A DNA stretch of 64,000 bases from Roseomonas genomospecies 6 (GTDB taxonomy: Bacteria > Pseudomonadota > Alphaproteobacteria > Azospirillales > Azospirillaceae): positions 1-64,000 of the forward strand of contig NZ_QOKW01000012.1 of assembly GCF_008365375.1 (NCBI RefSeq), read 5' to 3'. Every line of letters begins with the position of its first letter. Positions within the stretch are counted from its first letter, which is position 1. Shown in pieces: positions 50,296 to 59,402 of this stretch. The position numbers and the translations under genes are program-made. Below the pieces are notes generated by a model. It was not told the DNA's origin. It made no database searches and saw only the letters and a program-made list of their open reading frames with translations.

Positions 50296-53200
50296 TCAGT
50301 AGGCCTCGGCCGGACGCAGCGAACCGGCCTGGGCTTCGACCAAGCGGTTGAGCGGCTTCTCGCCGAGCTTGAGGAAGAGGACCGGGGTCAGGACCGTGTC
50401 GAGCAGGGTGGCGCTGACCAGGCCGCCGAAGATGGTGACGGCGACCGGGTGCAGGATCTCCTTGCCCGGCGCGTCGGCGCCGATCATCAGCGGCACCAGG
50501 GCCACGCCCGCCGACAGCGCGGTCATCAGCACCGGCGTCAGCCGCTCTTGGCTGCCCCGGATGACCATAGCCTTGCCGAAGGCTTCGCCCTCGTGAAGGA
50601 CCAGGTTGATGTAGTGGCTGATCTTCAGGATGCCGTTCCGGGTCGAGATGCCGGTCAGCGTGATGAAGCCGATCATCGAGGCCACCGACAGCGGCTGCCC
50701 GGCGATCCACAGCGCGGCGACGCTGCCGATGAGGGCCAGCGGCACGTTGCCCATGATGATGAGCGTCAGCACGGCCGAGCGGTACCGGCTGTAGAGCACC
50801 AGGAAGATCATCGCCAAAGACACCATCGACAGGGCGGCGATGGTCTTGGACGCCTCCTCCTGGGCCTGGAAGGTGCCCTCCAGGCTGGTGAAGTAGCCAG
50901 ACGGCAGCTGCGATGTGGCGACCACGTTGCGGATGCCCGCGACGATCTGCGCCATGTCGGTCTTGCCGTCGGAGTTGCCGAGGATGACGATGCGCCGCTT
51001 GCCGTTCTCGCGCAGGATCTGGTTGGGCCCGTCGGTCTCCTCGACCGAGGCGAACATGCTGAGCGGCACCCGGCCCGCCGGGGTCTCGACGAGCAGGTTC
51101 GCCAGACCGCTCGTGGTGCGGTCCTCGTCGGACAGGCGCAGCACCACGTCGAAGCGCCGGGTGCCGTCCACGATCTCCGACACCACGCGGCCGTTGGACA
51201 GGCTCTCCAGTGCCTCGGTCGCCATGGCCGGGGTGACGCCGAACATCGCGGCGCGCTCGTAGTCCACCACCACCTGCACCTGCGGGATGCGGACCTGCTT
51301 CTCGATCTGGAGATCGACCAGCCCGGGCACGCCCGCGAGCTTCTGCTGGAGCTGCCCGGCCAGGCTGCGCAGGGTGTCCAGGTCCTCGCCGTAAACCTTG
51401 AGCGCGATCTGGGCGCGGACGCCGGACAGCATGTGGTCGAGCCGGTGCGAGATCGGCTGGCCGATGTTCACCGACACCGGCAGGGCCGCCAGCCGGGCGC
51501 GCACGTCGGCCAGCACCTCGGCACGGCTGCGGTTCGACGGCGCCAGATCCACGTCAATCTCGCTCGAATGCACGCCCTCGGCGTGTTCGTCCAGTTCGGC
51601 ACGCCCGGTGCGGCGGCCGACCGACTTCACCTCCGGCACCTTCATGATGAGCTTCTCGGCGGCCTGACCGACCCGGTTGGCCTCGGCCAGTGAAATGCCG
51701 GGGTTCAGGACCATGGAGATGGTCAGCGTGCCTTCGTTGAAGGGCGGCAGGAAGGCGCGCGGCAGGCTCGGCACCGTCGCCGCGGCAATGACAACGGCAG
51801 CGCCAACGGCGGCGAACAGCGTGCGCGGGTTGGCGAAGGCCCAGCCCAACAGCCGGGCATTGCCCGCCTTGAGCCGCCGCACCAGCCAGCTGTCGTGCTC
51901 CTCCAACCGCTTCAGGCGCGGCAGCAGATAGTAGGACAGCACCGGCGTGACGGTGATCGCGGTGACGAGGCTGGCGAGGATGGAGACAATGTAGGCCACG
52001 CCCAGCGGCGCGAAGAGCCGCCCCTCGATGCCGGTCAGGGCGAACAGCGGCACGAACACCAGGATGATGATGATGGTGGCGTACACGATGCCCGAGCGCA
52101 CCTCCTGCGAGGCGGCCGCCACCACCTCCAGGATGGGCCGCGGGTTGCCCGCCCGGCGGTTCTCGCCCAAGCGCCGGTAGATGTTCTCCACGTCCACCAC
52201 GGCGTCGTCCACCAGCTCGCCGATGGCGATGGCGAGGCCGCCCAGCGTCATTGTGTTGATCGACATCCCGAACGCCTTGAACACCAGAACGGTGATCAGG
52301 ATCGAGATCGGGATGGCGGTCAGCGAGATGAACGTCGTCCGGACGTTCAGCAGAAACAGGAACAGGATGACGGCGACCACCGCCACCGCCTCCATCAGAA
52401 CCTTCTCCACGTTGCCGATCGAGGTTTGGATGAAGTTGGCCTGCTTGAACAGGATCTCGTCGGCGTGCACGCCCTTCGGCAGGAACTGCGTCAGGTCCGC
52501 CAACGCCTTCTCAACTTCGGCCGTCAGCTTGGTGGTGTCGGCACCGGGCTGCTTCTGGACGGACAGGATGACGGCGGGCTTCCCATTGACGCCCGCGTCG
52601 CCCCGCTTTACGCGGGCGGCGAAGTCCACCGCCGCGACCTGATGGAGCAGGATGGGCTGTGCCGCCTTGTAGGCGACGACCAGGTTGCGCAGGTCGTCCA
52701 GCCGGGTGGTGCGGCCGATGTTGCGGATCAGGTACTCCTCGGTGTGCTGGTCGATGAAGCCACCGCCGGTGTTGGCCGAGAATTGCCGGAGCGCCTGCGC
52801 GAGCTCGTCGGTCGTGACCTCGAGGTCGTGCATGCGTGCCGGGTCGGGGGCGATGCGGTACTGCTTGATTTCGCCGCCGATAGGGATGACCTGGCTGACG
52901 CCGGGGATGGCGAGCAGGCGGGGCCGCACCACCCAGTCCGCGATCTCGCGCACCTGCATTGGGCTGACAGCCTTGCCCGATGTATCGTCGCCCGACATGG
53001 CGATGAGCATGATCTCGCCCATGATGGAGGAGATCGGGCCCATCTGCGGCCGGACGTTCGGGGGCAACTGCCCCTGGACGATAGCGAGGCGTTCGGCGAC
53101 CTGCTGGCGGTTGCGGTAGATGTCGGTGCCCCAGTCGAACTCGACGAAGACGATGCTAAGGCCGACGCCGGACACCGACCTCACGCGGGTGATGCCCGGC

Positions 53201-53427
53201 ATGCCGTTCATCGAGGTCTCGAGCGGGAAGGTGACCAGCTGCTCGACCTCTTCGGGCGCCAAGCCCTCGGCCTCGGTCATCAAGGTGACGGTCGGCTTGT
53301 TCAGGTCGGGGAAGACGTCGATGGGCAGGTCCTTCAGCACGAAGGAGCCGTAGACGACCAGGATCGCGGCGGCGGCGAGGACGAAGAGCCGGTTGCGCAG
53401 ACTGGTGTTGACAAGGAAGTTGAACAT
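50296..53427 (-). CDS. HME-family RND efflux pump, CusA/CzcA-like
   Basis: 1043 residues, the usual length. First helix '[20 protein letters not shown]', porter motif '[20 protein letters not shown]', and TM4 '[20 protein letters not shown]', which carries the acidic residues that relay protons in HME-RND pumps. A second half repeats the fold ('[20 protein letters not shown]'). It exports metal cations from periplasm/cytoplasm through the partner proteins encoded next. The choice between Cu/Ag and Co/Zn/Cd cannot be made from sequence alone; the CueR-type boxes favour copper or silver. Confidence 0.93.
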   Translation of the reverse strand: MFNFLVNTSLRNRLFVLAAAAILVVYGSFVLKDLPIDVFPDLNKPTVTLMTEAEGLAPEEVEQLVTFPLETSMNGMPGITRVRSVSGVGLSIVFVEFDWGTDIYRNRQQVAERLAIVQGQLPPNVRPQMGPISSIMGEIMLIAMSGDDTSGKAVSPMQVREIADWVVRPRLLAIPGVSQVIPIGGEIKQYRIAPDPARMHDLEVTTDELAQALRQFSANTGGGFIDQHTEEYLIRNIGRTTRLDDLRNLVVAYKAAQPILLHQVAAVDFAARVKRGDAGVNGKPAVILSVQKQPGADTTKLTAEVEKALADLTQFLPKGVHADEILFKQANFIQTSIGNVEKVLMEAVAVVAVILFLFLLNVRTTFISLTAIPISILITVLVFKAFGMSINTMTLGGLAIAIGELVDDAVVDVENIYRRLGENRRAGNPRPILEVVAAASQEVRSGIVYATIIIILVFVPLFALTGIEGRLFAPLGVAYIVSILASLVTAITVTPVLSYYLLPRLKRLEEHDSWLVRRLKAGNARLLGWAFANPRTLFAAVGAAVVIAAATVPSLPRAFLPPFNEGTLTISMVLNPGISLAEANRVGQAAEKLIMKVPEVKSVGRRTGRAELDEHAEGVHSSEIDVDLAPSNRSRAEVLADVRARLAALPVSVNIGQPISHRLDHMLSGVRAQIALKVYGEDLDTLRSLAGQLQQKLAGVPGLVDLQIEKQVRIPQVQVVVDYERAAMFGVTPAMATEALESLSNGRVVSEIVDGTRRFDVVLRLSDEDRTTSGLANLLVETPAGRVPLSMFASVEETDGPNQILRENGKRRIVILGNSDGKTDMAQIVAGIRNVVATSQLPSGYFTSLEGTFQAQEEASKTIAALSMVSLAMIFLVLYSRYRSAVLTLIIMGNVPLALIGSVAALWIAGQPLSVASMIGFITLTGISTRNGILKISHYINLVLHEGEAFGKAMVIRGSQERLTPVLMTALSAGVALVPLMIGADAPGKEILHPVAVTIFGGLVSATLLDTVLTPVLFLKLGEKPLNRLVEAQAGSLRPAEAY

Positions 53428-53434
53428 CGCCGCC

Positions 53435-55171
53435 TCACCGGACCTGGTTGAGAAGACCGGCGCCGTCGGTCACGATGCGCGCTTCAGGCTCGATGCCCGC
53501 CGACACCAGCACCGTGCTGCCGTCGACCGGCTGCATGCGCACCGGCCGGGCGACGAACCGCTGGGGGGACTCGTGTTGCCAAACCAGCGGCTGACCGTTC
53601 GGCCCCCGCACCACGCTCTGGCGCGGGAGGACGATGCCGGACATCGTGCCCTGGATCTGCGCGACGATGCGGACCGGCTGGCCGACGCTCAGGCCCTGGG
53701 GCGGGTTGTTGATCTGGAAGAGCAGTGGGATGGCTTGCTGGCGCAGCGCTAGGCTGTGGCCAAGGTGCTCCAGCGTCAGGGTGACGCCGTCAGCGGTGGT
53801 GGCCGTCGCGCCGTGAACGCTGTTGGCCACGCGGGGGTCGAAGGCCACCGCCTCGACCATCAGCCGGGACGGGTCGACGATCTCGAACAGTACCTGGTCG
53901 CGCCCTTCGACGACCTGCCCGACCTTGACGTTGTTCGCCGTGACGACGCCGGAGATGGGGGCCTTCAGGGCCTCCCTGGTGGTGAGCGCGGGTGACAAGG
54001 CTGCACGCTGCCTGCGCAGGCCATTCAGTGTTGCTTCAGCCTCGTCGATGTCGCGTTGCGGCACGCTGCCCGTGAGTTTGCGAAGGCGCTCGACCCGCGC
54101 CTGGGCAATGGCGAGTTCCTGCTCGACGCTGGCGATCTGCTGCTGAAGGCCGCTGCGCTCCACCGAGGTCACAGCCGGAGCCACGTAGGCCAGGATTTGC
54201 CCGGCCTCGACCCGCTGACCGACATAGGGCAAACCCTTGTCTCCCGGCTCGATGCGCCCGGTCTGCGTGGCCTGGATGTGGCCGCCACCGTTCGGGTCGG
54301 CGGCGATCTGCCCGATCAGCTGCACCGTCTGTGCGGCCTCCTGCGGCTTGGCGACGGTGGTGCGGATCGACAGCAGGCGTTGCGACGGCTTCGGCACGTA
54401 CAGGCTGCCGTCTGGCAGGCGGCGCGGGCTCTCTGACGCACCCGTTGCCGCCACAGGAGCGGTCGTGGGGGCGCTCGCGGCTGGTGCCTTGCCCTTGTTG
54501 TCCTGGCTGTGGTCCTCGTCGCCGTGCGCAAACGCGGCCCCGCTGGCCAGCAACAGGCCCACCCCGATCAGGGCGGCACCCGCGACCGTCCGCGTGCGCC
54601 CACGCTGGGTCAGGGCGACGGTCGTCAGCACGCCGAGCAGGAAGGCCATCACGGCACCAAGCATGAGGCCGTTGTCCTGCCGGACCCGCCCGAGCAGGTC
54701 GGCTACGCCGCCATTGCTCCCCATGACCTGCGCGTCGGTCGCGCCCTCAGGAATGTCCAGGGTACCGATCAGCAGGTCGGCTGTATCGGTGGCGGTGATC
54801 GAAACGGTCAGCTCATGCGGCCCCGGTTTCGACAGCCACCCGGCCTGAAGGCGGTAGACGCCCTCCTCGCCGGGCACCGCCGATGCGGTGGCGGTCTCGC
54901 CCTCGGCGCTCACCTCAACGGTGGCGCTGTTCACGGGCTCGTTGGTGGCGGAGCGGTCCAGATAGACCAGCAGCGCCTTGCCCTGGGCGACCACCACCAG
55001 CTGGAAGTCCGCCGACATCGTCTCCAAGGTGGGCGCGGCCGTCGTGACGACCGGCTTCGGTTCCTCACCACCGTGCGCGTGACCCTCATGGGCGAGGACC
55101 GGGGCGGCGACCGGCGCGATGAGGCTCGCGGTGGCAATCGCGGCCGCGGCGAGAAGGCGTCGGGTGATCAT
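53435..55171 (-). CDS. RND periplasmic adaptor with extended N-terminus
   Basis: 578 residues, longer than the usual 380-450. It has a signal peptide, a short '[11 protein letters not shown]' metal-binding stretch, a domain of about 120 residues, two hydrophobic helices ('[20 protein letters not shown]', '[20 protein letters not shown]') and another 'HGDEDH' site. The canonical adaptor follows: '[20 protein letters not shown]' (lipoyl half), a coiled coil around 330-395 and beta-barrel parts. It joins pump and outer-membrane channel. The extra N-terminal membrane module is a notable variation. Confidence 0.9.
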   Translation of the reverse strand: MITRRLLAAAAIATASLIAPVAAPVLAHEGHAHGGEEPKPVVTTAAPTLETMSADFQLVVVAQGKALLVYLDRSATNEPVNSATVEVSAEGETATASAVPGEEGVYRLQAGWLSKPGPHELTVSITATDTADLLIGTLDIPEGATDAQVMGSNGGVADLLGRVRQDNGLMLGAVMAFLLGVLTTVALTQRGRTRTVAGAALIGVGLLLASGAAFAHGDEDHSQDNKGKAPAASAPTTAPVAATGASESPRRLPDGSLYVPKPSQRLLSIRTTVAKPQEAAQTVQLIGQIAADPNGGGHIQATQTGRIEPGDKGLPYVGQRVEAGQILAYVAPAVTSVERSGLQQQIASVEQELAIAQARVERLRKLTGSVPQRDIDEAEATLNGLRRQRAALSPALTTREALKAPISGVVTANNVKVGQVVEGRDQVLFEIVDPSRLMVEAVAFDPRVANSVHGATATTADGVTLTLEHLGHSLALRQQAIPLLFQINNPPQGLSVGQPVRIVAQIQGTMSGIVLPRQSVVRGPNGQPLVWQHESPQRFVARPVRMQPVDGSTVLVSAGIEPEARIVTDGAGLLNQVR

Positions 55172-56382
55172 GGCAGAACTCCAAGGGACTGATTCAGGCG
55201 GGCACGGGCGGCGCCGACCTGGACTTCCGCGGTGGCGCGGGCGAGGTCGGCCTCAAAAGCCGCTTCCTGGGCGCGCACGTACTCAACGAGGCTGATCTCG
55301 CCCGCTCTGCGGGCCCGCTCGACGTTGGACAACCGCGCTTTAAGAGCGGCGGCGCGGTCACGGGCGATCGCCAGGCGCTCGGTCGCGGCCTGGTGAGCCA
55401 GCCGGGCTTGCTGGATGTCGGACTCGACCGTGCGGGCCACGTTGGCCTGCTCGGCTTCGGCGCGAACGACCTCGCTCATCGCCTCAGCACGCTTGGGCGC
55501 GTTCACCGCGTCGACCGAGAACGGAATTCGGACCGAGACACCCATGATCGTGTCATACCGCTCTCCCCGGGCGTCGCGCTCGCGGCGGGCCATTAGCCCG
55601 ACCTCCGGGTTGTCGCGGGTCGTCAGGTCCACCAGCTGGCGCTGGGCCTGAGCCGAGCGGATGCCCAGCTGCGCCGCCAGCAGCGACGGGTGCTGTTCAA
55701 GCGGCGGTTGGCCGATGTCCGGCTCTGGTGCCGCCTTCGGGGGCGCCATGCCGGTCAGCGTGCGGAACGCCTGACGGGCCTCGTTGAGAGCCAGTTCCTC
55801 GTCGCGGAGATCCGTGGCAACAGAGAGCGCCTCGGCGCGGGCCAGTTGGTAGTCGGCCTCCGAGGTCTCCCCGGCCCGGGCGGTCCGTTGAGTGTCCGCC
55901 TCGAGCTGGCGGGCGACCTTGAGACGCTGGCGGGCCAGTTCGGCGCGCCGCTCGGCGAGCGCGACCTGCCACAGGGCGGTCCGGACCTCCCCGGCAATCG
56001 TTAGCTGGCGGGCAGCGATCTCCGCGTCGGTGCGCGCCAGCAGCGCGTCGGCGGCGCGGACGGTCGCCGTACCCTGACCGGGCAGCCAGAGCGGAACGCC
56101 GAGCTCGGCCTCGTATTCGCGCCGCCCGACATTCCGATTCAGGTAGTCGGTGGTGTGCCGCAGCGTGACCGCCGGGGCGGCCGGAACCAGCGACTCTCCA
56201 GCGCCGCGCTGGGCGGTGGCCACGGCCCGCCGGGCCTCCAGACTCCTGACTTCGGGGTTCAGCCGCCAAGCGCCCTCGACGGCGTCGCGCAACGTCTGCG
56301 CCCCGGCGGGGAGCGCCAGCAGGCACACGGCAACGGTCGTTGCCGCCGCCTGCTTCATGAGCTTCAAACCAAAATCACGCAC
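55168..56382 (-). CDS. TolC-family outer-membrane factor, CusC/CzcC-like
   Basis: 404 residues from GTG 56382 (GGGAGGG upstream), with a signal peptide 'AAATTVAVCLLALPAGAQ'. Long helices with heptad patterns ('LARQRLKVARQLEADTQRTA', 'LAHQAATERLAIARDRAAAL') and the repeated 'GEISLVEYVRAQEAAFEADL' element are typical of the channel-forming OMF proteins. It provides the outer-membrane exit duct. Its start overlaps the preceding gene by eight bases and its stop overlaps the adaptor start. Confidence 0.92.
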   Translation of the reverse strand: MRDFGLKLMKQAAATTVAVCLLALPAGAQTLRDAVEGAWRLNPEVRSLEARRAVATAQRGAGESLVPAAPAVTLRHTTDYLNRNVGRREYEAELGVPLWLPGQGTATVRAADALLARTDAEIAARQLTIAGEVRTALWQVALAERRAELARQRLKVARQLEADTQRTARAGETSEADYQLARAEALSVATDLRDEELALNEARQAFRTLTGMAPPKAAPEPDIGQPPLEQHPSLLAAQLGIRSAQAQRQLVDLTTRDNPEVGLMARRERDARGERYDTIMGVSVRIPFSVDAVNAPKRAEAMSEVVRAEAEQANVARTVESDIQQARLAHQAATERLAIARDRAAALKARLSNVERARRAGEISLVEYVRAQEAAFEADLARATAEVQVGAARARLNQSLGVLP

Positions 56383-57052
56383 CGAACGACCCTCCCACTC
56401 TGGGGTGGTTCGGCCCGTGAGAGGAAAGGCGCGGAATCCAGCCCGGCGTGACGGCCGCGTAGCGCTCGTATTCGGCGCCGAACGCCTGGAGGGCATCGCG
56501 TTCCTCGGAGCGGGCGAGCCGCACGTACATCAGGATCAGCAGCGGGAACATCGCCAACGTTAGGACGGTCGGCCACTGGAGCAGGAAGCCGAACAGGATG
56601 CCTATGAAGGCGATGTACTGCGGGTGCCGGACATGGGCGTACACGCCCGTCGTGGCGAGCCGGTGCTGCTTCTGCGCCGCGTGAAGCACCTTCCAGGCCG
56701 CCGAGAGCAGGACGAAGCCCGCCAGGATCAGCACGTTGCTGAGGATGTGCAGCACGTTGAAGTGCGGGTTGCCCTCCAGGCCGAAGACGGTCGACCAGAG
56801 GTGCCCGGCGTCGTGGGACATCAGGTCAAGGCCCGGGTAGCGGGTCTGGAGCCAGCCCGAGAGCAGGTAGATGGTCAGCGGAAAGCCGTACATCTCGGTG
56901 AACAGCGCCACGATGAAGGCGCTGAACGCCCCGAAGGACCGCCAGTCCCGGGGCGACTGCGGCTTGCCGAAGCTGAAGGCGAAGATGATGAAGATGGCCG
57001 AGTTGAGGGCGACCAGCACCCACAGGCCATAGGCCGAGGCTTCGTGCGTCAT
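56375..57052 (-). CDS. Isoprenylcysteine methyltransferase-like membrane protein
   Basis: 225 residues, ATG 57052 behind GGGAGG. Five to six membrane segments; 'GVYAHVRHPQYIAFIGILFG' and 'RSEERDALQAFGAEYERYAA' are the conserved SAM-binding and C-terminal motifs of the ICMT/phospholipid methyltransferase family. Enzymes of this type methylate lipids or thiols at the membrane. ICMT-like genes recur in bacterial metal-resistance operons, for reasons not understood. Confidence 0.85.
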   Translation of the reverse strand: MTHEASAYGLWVLVALNSAIFIIFAFSFGKPQSPRDWRSFGAFSAFIVALFTEMYGFPLTIYLLSGWLQTRYPGLDLMSHDAGHLWSTVFGLEGNPHFNVLHILSNVLILAGFVLLSAAWKVLHAAQKQHRLATTGVYAHVRHPQYIAFIGILFGFLLQWPTVLTLAMFPLLILMYVRLARSEERDALQAFGAEYERYAAVTPGWIPRLSSHGPNHPRVGGSFGA

Positions 57053-57321
57053 GGCGAGCCTCCCTTGTTCGGTCGGTCGTCGTCGCCGTTCCCGCCGTGG
57101 CCGCCATGCCCGTGGCCGCCGTGCATGAACAGGTGCATCAGCGGGCACAGGAGCAGGACGAGAAGCGGAAGCGCGTCGAGCACATGGTTGACGTGGAAGA
57201 GCGACAGGTACACCGCCGCCAGGGCAGCCGCGCCGAGGCAAGCCAAGCCAGTCCAGGTCCGGTACCAGGGCGTGCGCGCCTCCGGTTCCGGGGTGTGATG
57301 AGTGTGTTCGTTGTGCGTCAT
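57049..57321 (-). CDS. DUF2933 family small membrane protein
   Basis: 90 residues. Two hydrophobic helices ('GLACLGAAALAAVYLSLF', 'LPLLVLLLCPLMHLFMHGG') followed by a His/Gly tail 'HGHGGHGGNGDDD'. 'CPLMHLFMHGGHG' is the DUF2933 hallmark. Its stop overlaps the ICMT-like start (ATGA). Likely a metal-binding accessory of the efflux system. Confidence 0.88.
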   Translation of the reverse strand: MTHNEHTHHTPEPEARTPWYRTWTGLACLGAAALAAVYLSLFHVNHVLDALPLLVLLLCPLMHLFMHGGHGHGGHGGNGDDDRPNKGGSP

Positions 57322-57331
57322 GGCCGCCTCC

Positions 57332-58039
57332 TCACATCATGCCCATGGGGCCGGTGAGCAGCTTGTCCGCGAGCTTCTTCTGCTCGTCGGTCAGCACGGC
57401 GTAGAGAGGCTTAGCGGCCGCCTCGAGGGCCTTCACGGCATCAAGGCGCATGCCCAGCATCTTCTGCTGCATTGTCAGGCGATCCGGCCACGAAGACGGC
57501 ATGCCGCCTTTGGTCATCTGCTCGTGCACCGCCTGATGGGCCCTAGCGTTCGCTCGCAGGGTGTCGGCGAAGGCGATCCACGGCTGTGCCTGGGCGTCCG
57601 TGATCTTGAGTTCGGCCTTCAGAAACGCGATGCGGCCCTCGACGTGTTCGAAGGGCAAGCCCATAGCACCCTGCTGCCCCATCATCATCTGGCGCATCAT
57701 GGACATCATGCCGGAGGGGCCGTCCTGCTGGCCCGTCATCGAGCGCATCTGGTCCATGTTCATCATCATGCCGGGCTGGCCGCCCGGTTGCTGGGCACCG
57801 GGCTGGACGATGGCCCCGCTGCCCATCCCCTGGCCGATCATCGGCGCATTGGCTGCCGCGCCAGGCTTGGTGGTCTGGGCCTGGGGTCCGGGCGCTGGAG
57901 CCGGAGCGGACTGGTTCTGCGTGGTCGTGGCGCCATCGGGGTGATGGGCGTCTTCGGCGACGGCGGTGCGGACCTGAGTGGTGACCATCAGGGCGGCAAG
58001 CGCGAAGGCCGGGAGCACCGTGCGGGAGAGAGACGACAT
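57332..58039 (-). CDS. Spy/CpxP-like periplasmic protein, Met-rich
   Basis: 235 residues; ATG 58039 with GGAGGA upstream. Signal peptide ending 'TAVAEDAHH'. A low-complexity linker is rich in Gln/Pro/Met ('QPGMMMNMDQMRSMTGQQD'), then the helical LTxxQ-type domain: 'RIAFLKAELKITDAQAQPWI' and 'VKALEAAAKPLYAVLTDEQK'. Family members bind metals and act as periplasmic chaperones in copper and envelope stress. The Met-rich part suits Cu(I) or Ag(I). Confidence 0.85.
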   Translation of the reverse strand: MSSLSRTVLPAFALAALMVTTQVRTAVAEDAHHPDGATTTQNQSAPAPAPGPQAQTTKPGAAANAPMIGQGMGSGAIVQPGAQQPGGQPGMMMNMDQMRSMTGQQDGPSGMMSMMRQMMMGQQGAMGLPFEHVEGRIAFLKAELKITDAQAQPWIAFADTLRANARAHQAVHEQMTKGGMPSSWPDRLTMQQKMLGMRLDAVKALEAAAKPLYAVLTDEQKKLADKLLTGPMGMM

Positions 58040-58195
58040 GGCGTCCTCCATCTGAACATCGGGTTCATGCCATCCCGGACGGACTCCACGCGGGAGCGCC
58101 GGGGCGCAAAAGCCAAGCGCACGAAGTCCGGAACCGGCGTCCCACGCTGAGCCATGGCTCAGGTCGGGCGCGGGCGGACTCGTGGCGTCAGATGA

Positions 58196-58585
58196 TCAGA
58201 GCGGGGGACGAAGAGCCGGATCGATGCCGATGCCGTCCGGCGTGGCCAAGGCAGGCAGATGGAGGGAGGCGTTCAGGCGCGGGACGAACGTCTCGAACAC
58301 CACCGCGGGAAGGCCGCCGTGCATGGTGGCACACTGGGCGACGCTACAGCAGGCGCCGTCGTCGAGCAGTCCGAGATCCCCACACGGGGCCTCCTCGTGC
58401 TCGTGGTCGGCGGCCGCGGCAATGGCATCGCCATGGGCGTCGACCAGAACGTGCTCGTGCGGTGCCGGTGCTTGGTGGTGGGGGAGGAGGTTGGCGTGGC
58501 TCGGAACGGCGTAGACGAGCAGCGTGGCCAGCATCAGCAGGCTCACCACCACCCTCCTCACCGTCGACCGCGTCGCGCGCCACAT
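58196..58585 (-). CDS. Small exported His/Cys protein, head of copper operon
   Basis: 129 residues, ATG 58585. A signal or anchor 'VVVSLLMLATLLVYAVPSHA' is followed by His-rich stretches ('LLPHHQAPAPHEHVLVDAHG', 'DHEHEEAPCGD') and a 'CCSVAQCATMHGG' cluster. Probably a periplasmic metal-binding protein. It resembles 60909-61247 in layout. It is the first gene after the CueR-type box at 58764, so it marks the head of the long minus-strand operon. Confidence 0.75.
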   Translation of the reverse strand: MWRATRSTVRRVVVSLLMLATLLVYAVPSHANLLPHHQAPAPHEHVLVDAHGDAIAAAADHEHEEAPCGDLGLLDDGACCSVAQCATMHGGLPAVVFETFVPRLNASLHLPALATPDGIGIDPALRPPL

Positions 58586-58763
58586 GGCGATTGCCTCATC
58601 CTCAATGGAGGTCGCATGACACCGGAGCGCTCTGCGGCCTCTCTTAGAACCTAGGACCAATCCTCGGTCCCTGCAACCATTCTTGCCAGGGATCTGAAGA
58701 AGGGTGCGGCATCCTGCCACTCACTCCTTCGAGGTCACCGCAAGGGCTACTGCGCCACCATCC

Positions 58764-58784
58764 ACCTTCCAGCTGCTGGAAGGT
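58764..58784 (-). promoter_or_regulatory. CueR-type operator at operon head
   Basis: A perfect dyad, ACCTTCCAGC-T-GCTGGAAGGT. On the minus strand it follows TTGACC, again with 19 bp to the -10 position. The half-sites are identical to those at 45665-45685. Confidence 0.8.
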
Positions 58785-58982
58785 CAACAACAAAATGAGA
58801 GGTGGTGGCGCCAGTGACGGACAGCCGCTTGCGTCGGGTCTCAACCCTTGCAACGATGCCCAACCGGAAAAGTGTTCGCCCGCCCTTCCTTGTCCTTCGC
58901 CCTGGGCGCCGTCGCCCGGCAGGCCAAGCTGGTTTCAGCGTCAACCCTGGCCTCTTGAACAATTCCACTGTTCCGCATCCCG

Positions 58983-59117
58983 TATCACCGAGCGGTGGTA
59001 TTTTGCGCCTCAGAGATGATTTATCACCGGTCGGTGATAAAGATGCCCAAAACTTGTAAATATAACCGGTCGGTGATAAATAGGGTTTGGGAGCACATTT
59101 ATCACCGACCGGTTATA
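58983..59117. promoter_or_regulatory. Four hip operators at 39-bp spacing
   Basis: 18-bp dyads, consensus TATCACCGGTCGGTGATA, start at 58983, 59022, 59061 and 59100: exactly 39 bp apart each. Site 4 is the exact reverse complement of site 3. Site 1 is the most degenerate. Site 3 overlaps the promoter spacer and site 4 ends two bases before the antitoxin ATG. HipB-type antitoxins bind such repeated dyads. Confidence 0.85.
59054..59082 (+). promoter_or_regulatory. Putative hipBA promoter
   Basis: TTGTAA (59054-59059) and TAAATA (59077-59082), 17-bp spacer, with operator site 3 lying in the spacer. A start near 59089 would give a short leader to ATG 59120. Confidence 0.5.
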
Positions 59118-59119
59118 TC

Positions 59120-59401
59120 ATGACTGATCTCCTGACGTTGGATGACGTGCGCAAGCTGGTCCGTGTCGAGCGGAAACGCCGTGGCTTGACACAGGGTGAC
59201 GCAGCCGGGCTGATTGGGCACACGCAGAAATGGCTATCGGATTTCGAAAACGGCAAGGCCGACCCGCCGACCAGCATGACGTTGAAGTTGCTGGTGCTTC
59301 TTGGCATTCCGTTGAGAGCTGGCGTGGCGGCCGAGAGCGCCGCGACCCCGCCGGAGGCCGGTCTGGACGAGCGGGAAGTCGACATCGACGAGGGACTGTG
59401 A
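59120..59401 (+). CDS. hipB: HipB-like XRE antitoxin
   Basis: 93 residues, ATG 59120 (no good ribosome site; the leader is mostly operator). XRE-type HTH: 'VRKLVRVERKRRGLTQGDAA', then 'LIGHTQKWLSDFENGKADPP'. It binds the four upstream dyads and neutralises the kinase toxin encoded one base further on. The tail after residue 75 is acidic, as in other HipB antitoxins. Confidence 0.88.
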   Translation: MTDLLTLDDVRKLVRVERKRRGLTQGDAAGLIGHTQKWLSDFENGKADPPTSMTLKLLVLLGIPLRAGVAAESAATPPEAGLDEREVDIDEGL

Positions 59402-59402
59402 C

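Noticed and set aside
51895..53451. 518-codon plus-strand frame over the RND pump
   Set aside because: Reverse shadow of the pump gene; composition not protein-like.
58586..58763. Plus-strand frames ahead of the hip locus
   Set aside because: No ribosome site or protein character; the stretch is the promoter region of the minus-strand copper operon.
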